From positions 1-64,000 of the forward strand of contig NZ_BKAJ01000031.1 in NCBI RefSeq assembly GCF_007992495.1: DNA of 64,000 bases. The letters are read 5' to 3'. How positions within the stretch are numbered: position 1 is the first letter of the stretch; each line of letters opens with the position of its first letter. This DNA comes from Reyranella soli (GTDB taxonomy: Bacteria; Pseudomonadota; Alphaproteobacteria; Reyranellales; Reyranellaceae). Made by a program: the position numbers and the translations under genes. Below, piece by piece: positions 53,034-61,745 of the stretch. The notes beneath the pieces are model-generated. The model was given only the letters and a program-made list of their open reading frames with translations. It did not search any database and was not told the origin of the DNA.

Positions 53034-53972
53034 ATGACCCGTGTAGCCACTCTTCCCCGCAAGACCGATTTCTTCATTCCCGAGGCCGACATCGTCCGTC
53101 GCGCCGGCCGCCTGGGTGCGGAGATCAGGAACGTCCGGCTCTCCGGTGATCTGCCGCAAGCTGCCATTGAGGCGATCCACAAGCTGCTGCTCAGTCACAA
53201 GGTGATCTTCTTCCGCGGCCAGGATCACCTCGACGATGCCGAGCAGGAGCGTTTCGCCCGCCGACTCGGCGACCTCGTTCCCCATCCCACGATCGGCGCC
53301 TTGAACGGCACGGCATCGATCCTCGAGCTCGATGCCAGCCGCGGCGGCGGGCGTGCCGACCAGTGGCATACCGACGTCACCTTCGTCGACGCCCATCCCA
53401 AGTTCTCCCTGCTGCGCGCCGTGGTGGTTCCCGCGTTCGGCGGCGACACCGTCTTCGCCAATACGGTGTCGGCCTACGAGGAACTGCCACCGGCGCTGCG
53501 GCAGCTCGCCAACAGCCTGTGGGCTGTCCACAGCAACGCCTACGACTACGCCGTGCGCACACAGGCGACCGATGCCGACCGCAAGCACTTCGAAGAGGTC
53601 TTTACCGGCACGATCTATGAGACCGAGCACCCGGTCGTGCAGGTCCATCCCGAGACCGGCGAGCATGCGTTGCTGCTGGGCAACTTCGTGCAGCGCTTCG
53701 TCGGCCTCAGCAAGGGCGACAGCCAGAAGCTGTTCGATCTCTTCCAGTCACACATCACCTCGCCGGAGAACACCGTGCGCTGGAGCTGGCAGGCGGGCGA
53801 CGTCGTGATCTGGGACAACCGCGCCACGCAGCATCGTGCCGTGAACGACTATGGCGACCAGAAGCGGGTGGTCCACCGCGCCACCGTCGATGGCGACGTG
53901 CCGCGCAGTGTCGACGGACGCCTCAGCATCCTGCGCCGCAAGGCCGCCAAGACCCAGGCCGCAAACGCATGA
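53034..53972 (+). CDS. TauD-type 2-oxoglutarate-dependent dioxygenase (taurine/alkylsulfatase type)
   Basis: A 312-residue dioxygenase. The iron and substrate regions are DQWHTDVTFVDAHPKFSLLR near residue 107, the HxD pair being H-T-D, and the distal His in NRATQHRAVNDYG near residue 263 with the oxoglutarate Arg in DQKRVVHRATVDG. The length and motifs are close to alkylsulfatase AtsK and taurine dioxygenase TauD, which release sulfite or sulfate from organic sulfur. The ATG at 53034 follows ccaggaac. It is divergent from the sulfonate transporter and coupled by a 4-base overlap to a small unknown gene. Confidence 0.88.
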   Translation: MTRVATLPRKTDFFIPEADIVRRAGRLGAEIRNVRLSGDLPQAAIEAIHKLLLSHKVIFFRGQDHLDDAEQERFARRLGDLVPHPTIGALNGTASILELDASRGGGRADQWHTDVTFVDAHPKFSLLRAVVVPAFGGDTVFANTVSAYEELPPALRQLANSLWAVHSNAYDYAVRTQATDADRKHFEEVFTGTIYETEHPVVQVHPETGEHALLLGNFVQRFVGLSKGDSQKLFDLFQSHITSPENTVRWSWQAGDVVIWDNRATQHRAVNDYGDQKRVVHRATVDGDVPRSVDGRLSILRRKAAKTQAANA

Positions 53973-54199
53973 CCGCGCGGCTCACTGTCGACGCCCTGGC
54001 GGCACGGGTCTGCCAGGCCGCCCGCGACGCCCGTAAGGAGCACGAGGCCTGGGTCCATATCGATCGCCTCCGCGACCACCTCGGCGTGGAAGAGCTGCGC
54101 ACCGTCGACGCGGCCGTGGCTTTCGCCTCGGCCAAGGGCTGGCTGTCGATCGGCGGGAGGCCGGCGCACAGCGTCCTGATCAATCGAGGTGCACCGTGA
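53969..54199 (+). CDS. Small hypothetical protein coupled to the TauD gene
   Basis: A 76-residue protein (LTVDALAARVCQAARDARKE, then HIDRLRDHLGVEELRTVDAA). It reads like a small helical, possibly winged-helix, domain but I do not recognise a family. Its ATG overlaps the TauD stop by 4 bases, so co-expression is likely. The following gene begins 42 bases later and is probably in the same operon. Confidence 0.65.
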   Translation: MTARLTVDALAARVCQAARDARKEHEAWVHIDRLRDHLGVEELRTVDAAVAFASAKGWLSIGGRPAHSVLINRGAP

Positions 54200-54241
54200 A
54201 GTATCGGGAAATGAATCGTCAACCAACGGATGGAGTGTCAG

Positions 54242-55063
54242 ATGCCACTTGATGTTGCCTTGCAAGCGAAGTCCCTCACCACGACCTTGCACTACCTGAA
54301 GCGCGGTGCCGAGAAGCCCGTGCGCTACGTCAGCGATCCGCCGGCGGGCGTTCCGCAATGGAACGGCATCGACGATCCACGCCAGATCCGGATCGAGGAT
54401 GCGCGCGGCCGGGAGCAGGAATTCACGCTCGACCGCAACGGCTTTCAGCTCGTCAAGGCACCCTCGCAGGTCCGCGACTTCTACTCCGAAGAGGAGGTGA
54501 AGCGGACCTACTATCCCGAGGTCGAGGAGCTCCTGCGCGACAAGCTCGGCGCAAGCCGAGTCTTCATCTTCGACCACACCGTGCGCAACGCCGGCCGCAA
54601 GGACGCGCGCGAGCCGTCACGGCGCGTCCACAACGACCATACGATCAACTCCGCGCCGCGGCGCGTGCGTGACCATCTCGGCGCCGATGCCGAGGAACTG
54701 CTCAAGCAGCGCTTCGGCATCATCAACCTCTGGCGGCCGATCCGCGGCCCGGTGCTCGATTCGCCCTTGGCATTGTGCGACGCGCGGACCTTCAGCGACG
54801 ACGACCTGATCGCGAGCGACCTCGTCTACCCGCAAGTCCGCGGCGAGACTTCGTCGGTCGCCTACAAGCCCGGCCATCGCTGGTACTATTTCTCCGAACA
54901 GCAGGCCGACGAGGCCCTGCTGATCCGCGTGCACGACAGCGCCGCCGACGGCCGTGCGCGGCTGTCGTTCCATACCTCCTTCGACAACCCGCTGGCACAA
55001 GGCGCGCCACCGCGTGAGAGCATCGAGGTGCGCAGCCTCGTGTTCTTTCCCCCGGGGAGCTAG
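54242..55063 (+). CDS. CmcJ/NvfI-family oxidoreductase-like protein
   Basis: A 273-residue protein of the CmcJ/NvfI type (related to asaB and 7-alpha-cephem methoxylase subunits). It has the family blocks ASRVFIFDHTVRNAG near residue 103, SRRVHNDHTINSAP near residue 126 and INLWRPIRGPVLDSPLALCD near residue 160, with GHRWYYFSEQQADEAL near residue 214. The His residues in FDHT and NDHT suggest metal binding. The start ATG 54242 has a GGAG seven bases upstream; an in-frame ATG at 54230 is an alternative. The substrate is unknown; its neighbours suggest sulfur or secondary metabolism. Confidence 0.78.
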   Translation: MPLDVALQAKSLTTTLHYLKRGAEKPVRYVSDPPAGVPQWNGIDDPRQIRIEDARGREQEFTLDRNGFQLVKAPSQVRDFYSEEEVKRTYYPEVEELLRDKLGASRVFIFDHTVRNAGRKDAREPSRRVHNDHTINSAPRRVRDHLGADAEELLKQRFGIINLWRPIRGPVLDSPLALCDARTFSDDDLIASDLVYPQVRGETSSVAYKPGHRWYYFSEQQADEALLIRVHDSAADGRARLSFHTSFDNPLAQGAPPRESIEVRSLVFFPPGS

Positions 55064-55077
55064 CCCGTTGAGGCGAG

Positions 55078-55108
55078 GGTGGCCCTCACGGCGCGCGTGA
55101 AGGCCACC
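55078..55108 (+). terminator. Hairpin terminating the TauD operon
   Basis: A 13-pair stem with one mismatch (GGTGGCC-c-TCACG / CGTGA-a-GGCCACC) and a 5-base loop, 15 bases after the CmcJ-like stop. There is no clear T-run, so efficiency is uncertain. Confidence 0.5.
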
Positions 55109-55221
55109 ACTGGCCCGCTCCAGGGCACGATCCTGCACTCCTGAAGGAATAGCTGCGCTCCCTGCAAAGCAGCCGGTTCGGCCGCGTGTTCTGCTGGCCG
55201 AACAGATCGGACGCTGCACGC

Positions 55222-56376
55222 ATGGCCGCAAACGCAAGACAGATCATCGTCATCGGCGCCGGAATCGGCGGTCTGGCGGCGGCCCTGGCGCTTCAGCGCC
55301 GCGGTTTCAGGGTCGCCGTCTACGAACGCGCGCCGGAGATTCGTGAGATCGGGGCGGGTGTGGTCATCGCGCCGAACGCGCGCCGCGCCCTGCGCGATCT
55401 CGGTGTCGACGCAGCCCTCGAGGCCGTGTCCTGCTCGGTGTCGGTCATCCATACCTGCGACTACAGGACGGGCGAGATCGTCCGGACGAACCGCAACGAG
55501 CAGATCATCGAACGGCAGGGCATGGGCGTCCTGCAGGTCCATCGTGCGGACCTGCATGCGCTGCTGATGGAGGCGGTGCGCGCCAACGATCCGGCGGCAT
55601 TGTGGCCCGGCCACGAGTTCGTCGGCCTCGATCAGGACGCGGCGGGCGTGTCCGTCACCTTCGCCAACGGCGCCTGCTGTCGGGCGGACGTCGTGATCGG
55701 CGCGGACGGCAACACGTCGGCCGTGCGCTCCCTGCTGTTTCCCGGCGAGGCGCCGCGCTTCAACGGCCAGGTCGCGTTCCGCGCCCTCATCCCCGACGAG
55801 CTGGTGCCGGCCGTGTTCCAGCAGCGCCAGTTCGCGATGCATCCCGCCCCTCGGCGCTACCTGCTGCACTATCCCCTGCGGCGCGGGCGGATCATGAACC
55901 TCATCGGCTGCGGGCAGACGGCCTCCTGGCAGGAGGAGGGCTGGGCGATCCCGGCGACCAACGAAGAATTCGAGGAGCATTATTCGGACTTCGCGCCTGA
56001 GCTGCTGGCGTTGATCCGCAGCATCCCGCCGGGAGGACTGTTCAAGTGGGGACTGCGCGATCGCGAACCCTTGAAGACGTGGACGCTGGGCCGCGTCACC
56101 ATGCTGGGCGACGCCGCCCATCCCATGACGCCGTTCCTGGGGCAGGGCGCGTGCATGGCGCTGGAGGACGCGCTGTTGCTGGGCCGCGCCTTCGCTGCCG
56201 CTTCGACGGTCGATGAGGCCTTGAGCCGCTACGAGACGGCGCGCAAGACGCGCGGCACCAACGTGCAACTCTGGTCGCGCGAGGAGGGAATGGCGCTGCA
56301 GGATCCGTCGCGTCCGCGCCGGACCGCGCTCGACCGCGGCCTGTACGACTACGATCCTCTCGGCGTGCCAGTCTGA
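55222..56376 (+). CDS. FAD-dependent aromatic monooxygenase (salicylate hydroxylase-like)
   Basis: A 384-residue class A flavin monooxygenase. FAD motif IIVIGAGIGGLAAALALQRR near residue 7, VVIGADGNTSAVRSLLF near residue 157 (DG motif) and the second FAD motif VTMLGDAAHPMTPFLGQGAC near residue 290. The pattern is that of NahG and 3- or 6-hydroxybenzoate hydroxylases. I chose ATG 55222; an ATG at 55186 lies upstream in frame. It converges with an LLM monooxygenase gene, with 7 bases between the stops. A role in aromatic breakdown fits the nearby Rieske dioxygenase. Confidence 0.87.
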   Translation: MAANARQIIVIGAGIGGLAAALALQRRGFRVAVYERAPEIREIGAGVVIAPNARRALRDLGVDAALEAVSCSVSVIHTCDYRTGEIVRTNRNEQIIERQGMGVLQVHRADLHALLMEAVRANDPAALWPGHEFVGLDQDAAGVSVTFANGACCRADVVIGADGNTSAVRSLLFPGEAPRFNGQVAFRALIPDELVPAVFQQRQFAMHPAPRRYLLHYPLRRGRIMNLIGCGQTASWQEEGWAIPATNEEFEEHYSDFAPELLALIRSIPPGGLFKWGLRDREPLKTWTLGRVTMLGDAAHPMTPFLGQGACMALEDALLLGRAFAAASTVDEALSRYETARKTRGTNVQLWSREEGMALQDPSRPRRTALDRGLYDYDPLGVPV

Positions 56377-56383
56377 CGCCGGC

Positions 56384-57583
56384 TCAGGCCGCCATCTCCT
56401 CTACGGCCGGCACGCGCTCGACGCGATGGGCCTGCAGGATCGGCAGCACTTCGCGGGCAAAGCGGCGGATCTGCTCGATGAACATCTCGTGAGGCATGGC
56501 GCCGCGATTGAGGCTGATCTGCACCATGTTGGCGCCGGCTGCATCGGCCTGCGCGATGATGCGCCGGGCCACCTCGTCGGCCGTGCCCCACGGCCAGGCC
56601 TCGGCCAGCCGTTCGACGTCGGCCATGGTGGTGTTGCGGAAGTCCTCGCGCAGCAGGGCGGCGGCGCGCTGGTTCTCCGGCCGCACGTAGTCGGTCGACT
56701 GCGCCGTCGAGTAGCCGGCCTGGCGTTGAAGCGCCGTCTCGGTGAAGTTGCCATGGCTGAACAGCGTGCGGTTGAAGTAGAGGTGATACGGCCCCATCTC
56801 CTTCACCGCCTGCGCCTTGGAATCGGCGACGTAGGCGTGGACACCGAGCGACAGGTGGTTGGGCGTCAGCCGGTGGCCCGCGGCCGCGAGGCACTTGGCA
56901 TAGTAGCGGATGATATCGTCGCGCAGGCCGCCGCCGCCCAGCCCCGGCGTGATCGGAATGTTGTGGCGGCCGGCGAACTCGATGGACTCCTTGCTGCCGA
57001 CGATCGGGATCCAGATCTCCGGATGGGGCCGCTGCACGGGCCGCGGCCAGATCGCCACGTCCTTGTACGACCAGAACTTGCCCGAGTAGGAGAACACGTC
57101 CTCGGTCCAGGCGCGGGTGACGATGTCGTAGGCCTCCTCGAAACGGGCGCGGCTCTCGGCCAGCGGCACGTTGTGCACCTGGTATTCACGCGGGATCCCG
57201 CGGGCAAAGCCCGAGATCAGCCGCCCGTCAGACAGGCAGTCGATCATCGCGAGCTCTTCGGCGAGCCGTAGCGGCTCGTGCAGCGGCAGCAGGTTGCCGT
57301 AGATCAGAAGTTTCAGCCGCTTGGTACGCTGCGCGGCGGCCGAGGCCATCAGGTTGGGCGAGTTCATCAGGCCGTAGGGAGAGCAGTGATGCTCGTTGAA
57401 GCCGACGCCGTCATAGCCCAGCCTGTCCATCTCCTCCCATGCCGCGAGATGCTCGGCATAGGTGCGCACGGCGACGTCGGCCTTGAAGAACTCCCGGCTG
57501 AGCGGATAGGGCAGCTCCGGGCCGACTTTCACATGCTCGAGGTTCTCGCCGTAGGCGAGCAGGTCGAAGACAAAGACCTTCAT
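56384..57583 (-). CDS. Luciferase-like flavin monooxygenase (LLM family)
   Basis: A 399-residue LLM protein: MKVFVFDLLAYGENLEHVKV at the start, GYDGVGFNEHHCSPYGLMNS near residue 55, LRLAEELAMIDCLSDGRLIS near residue 104 and WIPIVGSKESIEFAGRHNIP near residue 195. The start at 57583 follows gaggagaattgc. It is divergent from an AraC regulator gene, separated by 77 bases, so that regulator may control it. Substrate unknown; the closest paralogue in the window is the gene at 39837. Confidence 0.88.
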   Translation of the reverse strand: MKVFVFDLLAYGENLEHVKVGPELPYPLSREFFKADVAVRTYAEHLAAWEEMDRLGYDGVGFNEHHCSPYGLMNSPNLMASAAAQRTKRLKLLIYGNLLPLHEPLRLAEELAMIDCLSDGRLISGFARGIPREYQVHNVPLAESRARFEEAYDIVTRAWTEDVFSYSGKFWSYKDVAIWPRPVQRPHPEIWIPIVGSKESIEFAGRHNIPITPGLGGGGLRDDIIRYYAKCLAAAGHRLTPNHLSLGVHAYVADSKAQAVKEMGPYHLYFNRTLFSHGNFTETALQRQAGYSTAQSTDYVRPENQRAAALLREDFRNTTMADVERLAEAWPWGTADEVARRIIAQADAAGANMVQISLNRGAMPHEMFIEQIRRFAREVLPILQAHRVERVPAVEEMAA

Positions 57584-57660
57584 GCAATTCTCCTCGACGG
57601 GTGGCGCGGTGTGATAGTGTCGACGCTCAGGAAACGAAAACGGTGCGCTTGGGAGGAACC

Positions 57661-58680
57661 ATGACAGCATCGACGGATGCGAGCTTCGCCTTCGACCAGC
57701 CCCTGTTGTCGGGTGGCCGGCACTTTTCGACGGGCGACTATCATGTCGCCAGAAGGTTCGTCGAGCGCACCACGCGGGGCCTCTTCGATTTCTCGCTGCC
57801 CAGCGTCCGCGAGTTCCGACAATACGACGTGCGGTCGGCGCTGCTCGGGGAGACACTGTTCAGCTTGGTCAAGGTCGACAGCGTTTCCGGTTACGACATC
57901 GAGATGATGGACGACCCCGATCTCGTCCTCCTGCACATCCTCATGCGCGGCAATGCCCAGTTGCAGCAGGGCGCGGCGAAAGCCGACGTGGCGCCGGCAC
58001 AGATGGCGGTGCTCGAGGGCATGGGGCGTTCGCACAAGCGCTGGTATGGAACGACGCAGCAGCTTCTCGTACGGCTGAGCCGCAGCCGCATGGAACGCAT
58101 CGTCGCCAGCGAGACTGGGATCGGCATCGGCGATCCGCTGAATTTCGGCGGGATGCAGGTGCTCGACCTCGCGCGCGTGGCGACACTGTCGAACTACCTG
58201 GTCACGATCTGCCGCGATCTCAACGACCCGCAGCCCTGCTTCAACGGCCATCTCGGCCGGCTGGCCGAGCGTGCGCTGGTGCTGCTGCTGCTGAACGCCG
58301 TGCCCAACAACTACAAATGGGCCTTCGCCGAGGAATCGCCCTCGGCGGCCGCGCCTTATTACGTGCGGCGCGTCGAAAGCTACATCCGCGAGCACGCGCG
58401 CGAGCCCATCACCACCGACGACCTGGTAACGGTGGGCGGCGTCAGCGCCCGCTCGATCTACCATGGCTTCCGGCGTTTCCGCTCGACCACGCCGATGGGC
58501 TATCTCAAGGCCGTACGCCTCGACATGGCGCGCGCTGCCCTCGCTCTCGGGCGCCGGCAGGGCAGCACCAGCGTGACCGAGGCCGCGACCGCCGCAGGTT
58601 ACAGCAACCTCAGCCAGTTCTCGCGCGACTACAAGATGCGCTTTCGCGAATCGCCGTCGCAGACGCTGGCCGAGGCTTGA
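57661..58680 (+). CDS. AraC-family transcriptional regulator
   Basis: A 339-residue regulator. The N-terminal 200 residues resemble the AraC_binding_2 sensory domain (YDIEMMDDPDLVLLHILMRG near residue 78). The C-terminal HTH pair spans about residues 237-338: YVRRVESYIREHAREPITTD, SARSIYHGFRRFRSTTPMGY and TAAGYSNLSQFSRDYKMRFR. The start ATG 57661 has gggaggaacc before it. It lies between divergent and convergent catabolic genes and probably regulates the LLM gene or the Rieske dioxygenase. It ends 5 bases before the end of the converging beta subunit. Confidence 0.88.
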   Translation: MTASTDASFAFDQPLLSGGRHFSTGDYHVARRFVERTTRGLFDFSLPSVREFRQYDVRSALLGETLFSLVKVDSVSGYDIEMMDDPDLVLLHILMRGNAQLQQGAAKADVAPAQMAVLEGMGRSHKRWYGTTQQLLVRLSRSRMERIVASETGIGIGDPLNFGGMQVLDLARVATLSNYLVTICRDLNDPQPCFNGHLGRLAERALVLLLLNAVPNNYKWAFAEESPSAAAPYYVRRVESYIREHAREPITTDDLVTVGGVSARSIYHGFRRFRSTTPMGYLKAVRLDMARAALALGRRQGSTSVTEAATAAGYSNLSQFSRDYKMRFRESPSQTLAEA

Positions 58681-58685
58681 GCGCT

Positions 58686-59165
58686 TCACAGGGGAATCGC
58701 CAGCAGGTTGGGGATGTTGAAAGTATCGCAGACGGCGATCTTCTCCTGGAACCTGAGCTCGCCCGCGCCATTGGCAATGACGTCGCGATATTGGCCGACG
58801 CTGAACAGCCGCGTCTGCCCCTCGAGATCGGTCTGGTAGACCGTGTAGCAGGCCGCCACCTCGAAGATGCCGTCGCGCGCCGACAGGATCTCGATGTTGG
58901 ACACGACGTGCCGCGAGTAGTGGAGATTGTAGACGTTGGCCTCGCGCAGGCTCTTCACGCGGTCCATCATCATCGCCTGGCTGTCGCAGAAGAAGATGGG
59001 CAGCGCCGGCTGGCGATCCAGGTTCTCGCGCGGAATGACCTTGTAGACGCCGCGTTCGACGAACAGGTTGGGCCACTCCTCGAGCCTGTCCTCGTCCAGC
59101 AGGCGCGCGTAGCGGTACTCCAGCGCGCGGATGGCATCGTAGGCCTGGCTCGCCGTGCCGGTCAT
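58686..59165 (-). CDS. Ring-hydroxylating dioxygenase beta subunit
   Basis: A 159-residue small subunit of an aromatic ring-hydroxylating dioxygenase (NTF2-like fold): YRYARLLDEDRLEEWPNLFV near residue 18, LREANVYNLHYSRHVVSN near residue 73 and a C terminus with RDVIANGAGELRFQEKIAVC near residue 127. It supports the alpha subunit in the alpha3beta3 hexamer. Its ATG overlaps the alpha stop by 4 bases. Confidence 0.88.
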   Translation of the reverse strand: MTGTASQAYDAIRALEYRYARLLDEDRLEEWPNLFVERGVYKVIPRENLDRQPALPIFFCDSQAMMMDRVKSLREANVYNLHYSRHVVSNIEILSARDGIFEVAACYTVYQTDLEGQTRLFSVGQYRDVIANGAGELRFQEKIAVCDTFNIPNLLAIPL

Positions 59166-60421
59166 GCGAGGCCCATCAGGCCGGCGTAGTAGCGCCAGAA
59201 CGCCCGGATCGTCGCCTCGCCCTGGCGGTCCTGGTCGAGATCGGCGTGCAGCCCGCCGAATTCCAGGAAGGAGTCCTCGCGGCCATCGCGCACGATGGCG
59301 CGCTGGATCAGCTCGATCGCCTCGCTGTCCTCCATCGAAATCAGGCCGGCCGGTCCGACGAGGTTGGCCTGCTTCAGCCGGCAGGCGGTCATCTGCTCGT
59401 CGTCGTCCTGGTAGCCGAAGTAGGTCCAGTACAGCTCGAACTCGTCCGCCGCCTTTGGCCGGATGTGGCGCGTCGCCAGCGTGTTCATGATCTGCTGGAT
59501 GACCAGGCAGGGAAAGATGCTCGTGATCGACACCGTCACGCCGTCGTTGAAGTCGGGCCGGCCCTCCAGCAGCGAGGGGGCGGCCAGCGAATAATTGGTG
59601 ACGAACTTGTCCTGCCCGATATTTCCCGATTGCGAGGCCTGCCGCCAATCGTCGCCGAAGGTCACGCCGGTGCTGTGCGCCCGCGCCCGGTCGCTGCCGC
59701 CCTTGCGCTTCTGGTTGGTGCGATAGAGGCCGAAGGTGGCGTGGAAGCCGTGCAGCAGGGCCGCGTGATAGGGATCGCGCGTGTTCTCCGAATAGAGCTT
59801 CCAGTTGCCGCGCACGCGCTGGCGCATGTGGCCCAGCACCTTGACCGGCCGCGAGAACAGCCGGTCGATGGCCGCGATCAGCGGCTCGTCGAGATAATCC
59901 TCGAGCGGTGCGGTGTCGGCGCTGAAGCTCGCAAAGATCACGCCCTTGTGCGACGCCACCTGCAGCCTGGCCAGGCCATGCGCCTTGGGATCGAAATCGG
60001 CGGCATAGCCGCCCATGCCGGGCACGCCGCGGCGGTAGGGCACGCCGACCAGCTCGCCGCGCGCGTTGTAGGCCCACTGGTGATAGACGCAGCGGTGCTG
60101 GCGGGCGTTGCCGCAGGCCTGGCGCTGCACCGTGGCGCCGCGATGGGCGCAGCGATTGACGAAGGCGTGCAGGCTGCCGTCCTCGGCGCGACTGACGATG
60201 ATCGGCGTGTCGCCCACGAACGAGGTCTTGAAATCGCAGGGCTCCGGCAGCTCGGCCTCGAGCGCGACATAGTTCCAGACGGGCCCGCGGAAGATCGCCT
60301 CCTGCTCGCGGGCGAACACGTCGGCCCGCGTAAACAGCTCGAACGGCACGCGGCTGCCGTCGCGCGACGGCCCCGCGAAGGATGGAGAGGCGACTGCGGG
60401 GGCTTCATGCGACATCGACAT
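59162..60421 (-). CDS. Rieske ring-hydroxylating dioxygenase alpha subunit
   Basis: A 419-residue catalytic subunit. The Rieske cluster is in FVNRCAHRGATVQ near residue 86 and HRCVYHQWAYN near residue 106 (CxH...CxxH), and the iron site in GNWKLYSENTRDPYHAALLH near residue 203, with Asn, two His and a later acidic residue. Such enzymes add both atoms of oxygen to an aromatic ring, with reductase and ferredoxin partners not found in this window. The start is ATG 60421 (or 60415). The substrate is not predictable; benzoate- or anthranilate-like is a reasonable guess. Confidence 0.9.
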   Translation of the reverse strand: MSMSHEAPAVASPSFAGPSRDGSRVPFELFTRADVFAREQEAIFRGPVWNYVALEAELPEPCDFKTSFVGDTPIIVSRAEDGSLHAFVNRCAHRGATVQRQACGNARQHRCVYHQWAYNARGELVGVPYRRGVPGMGGYAADFDPKAHGLARLQVASHKGVIFASFSADTAPLEDYLDEPLIAAIDRLFSRPVKVLGHMRQRVRGNWKLYSENTRDPYHAALLHGFHATFGLYRTNQKRKGGSDRARAHSTGVTFGDDWRQASQSGNIGQDKFVTNYSLAAPSLLEGRPDFNDGVTVSITSIFPCLVIQQIMNTLATRHIRPKAADEFELYWTYFGYQDDDEQMTACRLKQANLVGPAGLISMEDSEAIELIQRAIVRDGREDSFLEFGGLHADLDQDRQGEATIRAFWRYYAGLMGLA

Positions 60422-60451
60422 CACCTGCGCTCGGTTGCCCACCGCATTGAT

Positions 60452-60529
60452 CAACAATGCCGGCCCCGCTGCTTTGCCCGCAGTGCAGCGACTTGCTGCC
60501 TTGCGCAGAAAGTCGGGCCGGGATTGTTG
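60452..60529. promoter_or_regulatory. Long inverted repeat in the divergent dioxygenase/transporter promoter region
   Basis: CAACAATGCCGGCCC (60452-60466) and GGGCCGGGATTGTTG (60515-60529) match at 14 of 15 positions as an inverted repeat with a 48-base spacer. It lies in the 211 bases between the Rieske alpha gene and the ABC ATPase gene, so it may be a pair of regulator sites or a cruciform. No other feature in this region is clear. Confidence 0.45.
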
Positions 60530-60632
60530 CTTCCACAGGCAAGGCCCCGCGCTGGCAGCAAAGTTTGCCGATCGCGGCGATGGCAGCATGGTCGCTCGCC
60601 CCAGGACGGGGAAGGTGGGCACAGGGAAGCTG

Positions 60633-61730
60633 ATGACAGCCATCCGCGTCGCAGGCCTGCGGAAGCTCTTCGGCGGCGCGCCCGCTGTCGATGATGTGAG
60701 CTTTGAGGTCGAGAGCGGGTCGATCCTGACCCTGCTTGGGCCGAGCGGCTGCGGCAAGACCACGACCTTGCGCATGATCGCGGGCCTCGAGCGGCCCGAT
60801 GCCGGCGAGGTGCGCGTCGGCGACAGGGTCGTGACCTCGGCGGAGCAGGGCATCCACCTGCCGCCCGACAAGCGCCGCATGGGCATGGTGTTCCAGTCCT
60901 ACGCCATCTGGCCGCACATGAACGTGTTCGAGAACATCGCCTTCCCGCTGCGCGGCAAACGCCGGCCGGAGGCGGAGATTCGCGACAAGGTCATGACCAT
61001 GCTGCAGAGCCTGGGGCTGGAGGGCCTGCACGACCGGCCGGCGCCGCTTCTGTCGGGCGGCCAGCAACAGCGCGTCGCGCTCGGCCGGGCACTGATCGGC
61101 GATCCCGACGTGCTGCTGCTCGACGAGCCCTTCTCCAATCTCGACGCGCGGCGGCGCGACGAGATGCGCTTCGAGCTCAAGGAGGTCCAGGCGCGAGTCG
61201 GCGTCACGACGATCTTCATCACCCACGACCAGAGCGAGGCGATGGTCCTGTCCGACCGAGTGGTGGTGATGAATGCCGGCCGTATCGTGCAGGCAGGCAC
61301 GCCCCGGACGATCTACCAGCAGCCGAGCACACGCTTCGTCATGGAGTTCCTGGGCCAGGTCGACCAGCTTGGCGCGCGCGTCACGATGGCCGCCGACGGC
61401 TCGCCGCGGGCGCGGCTCGACGGTGCTGGCGAGGTCGAGGTTGCGCTCGACGCTTCGCAACCCTGGCGGCCCGACGACGCCGTGGTCCTGATGTTGCGCT
61501 CGGCGTCCGTGCAAGTGCGCGCGCCCAATGGATCGGGCGGATGGCAGGGGCGTGTGCTGTCCCGGATCTACCTGGGCGAACGCACGGAGTATGTCGTGGG
61601 CGTTGGCGCGGCGCGAGTGCGCGCCTTCGGCCCGGCCAGCCAGCCGCTCGATGAAGGAGCGCTGGTGCAGCTCGATTTTCCCGCGGAGGCGATCCGCGCA
61701 TGGCCGGCGGCAAGACCGGTCGGGAAATAA
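60633..61730 (+). CDS. ABC transporter ATPase (iron(III)/phosphonate/spermidine type)
   Basis: A 365-residue ATPase. Walker A GPSGCGKTTTLRMIAGLERP near residue 38, LSGGQQQRVALGRALIGDPD near residue 137, Walker B LLLDEPFSNLD near residue 160 and THDQSEAMVLSDRVVV near residue 195, followed by a C-terminal TOBE-like region (residues about 250-360). The type is shared by FbpC, PotA and 2-aminoethylphosphonate transporters. I chose ATG 60633 (MTAIRVAGLRKLF); upstream starts would add non-conserved residues. It opens an operon with a binding protein and a permease. Confidence 0.88.
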   Translation: MTAIRVAGLRKLFGGAPAVDDVSFEVESGSILTLLGPSGCGKTTTLRMIAGLERPDAGEVRVGDRVVTSAEQGIHLPPDKRRMGMVFQSYAIWPHMNVFENIAFPLRGKRRPEAEIRDKVMTMLQSLGLEGLHDRPAPLLSGGQQQRVALGRALIGDPDVLLLDEPFSNLDARRRDEMRFELKEVQARVGVTTIFITHDQSEAMVLSDRVVVMNAGRIVQAGTPRTIYQQPSTRFVMEFLGQVDQLGARVTMAADGSPRARLDGAGEVEVALDASQPWRPDDAVVLMLRSASVQVRAPNGSGGWQGRVLSRIYLGERTEYVVGVGAARVRAFGPASQPLDEGALVQLDFPAEAIRAWPAARPVGK

Positions 61731-61745
61731 CAGGAAGGAACGGCC

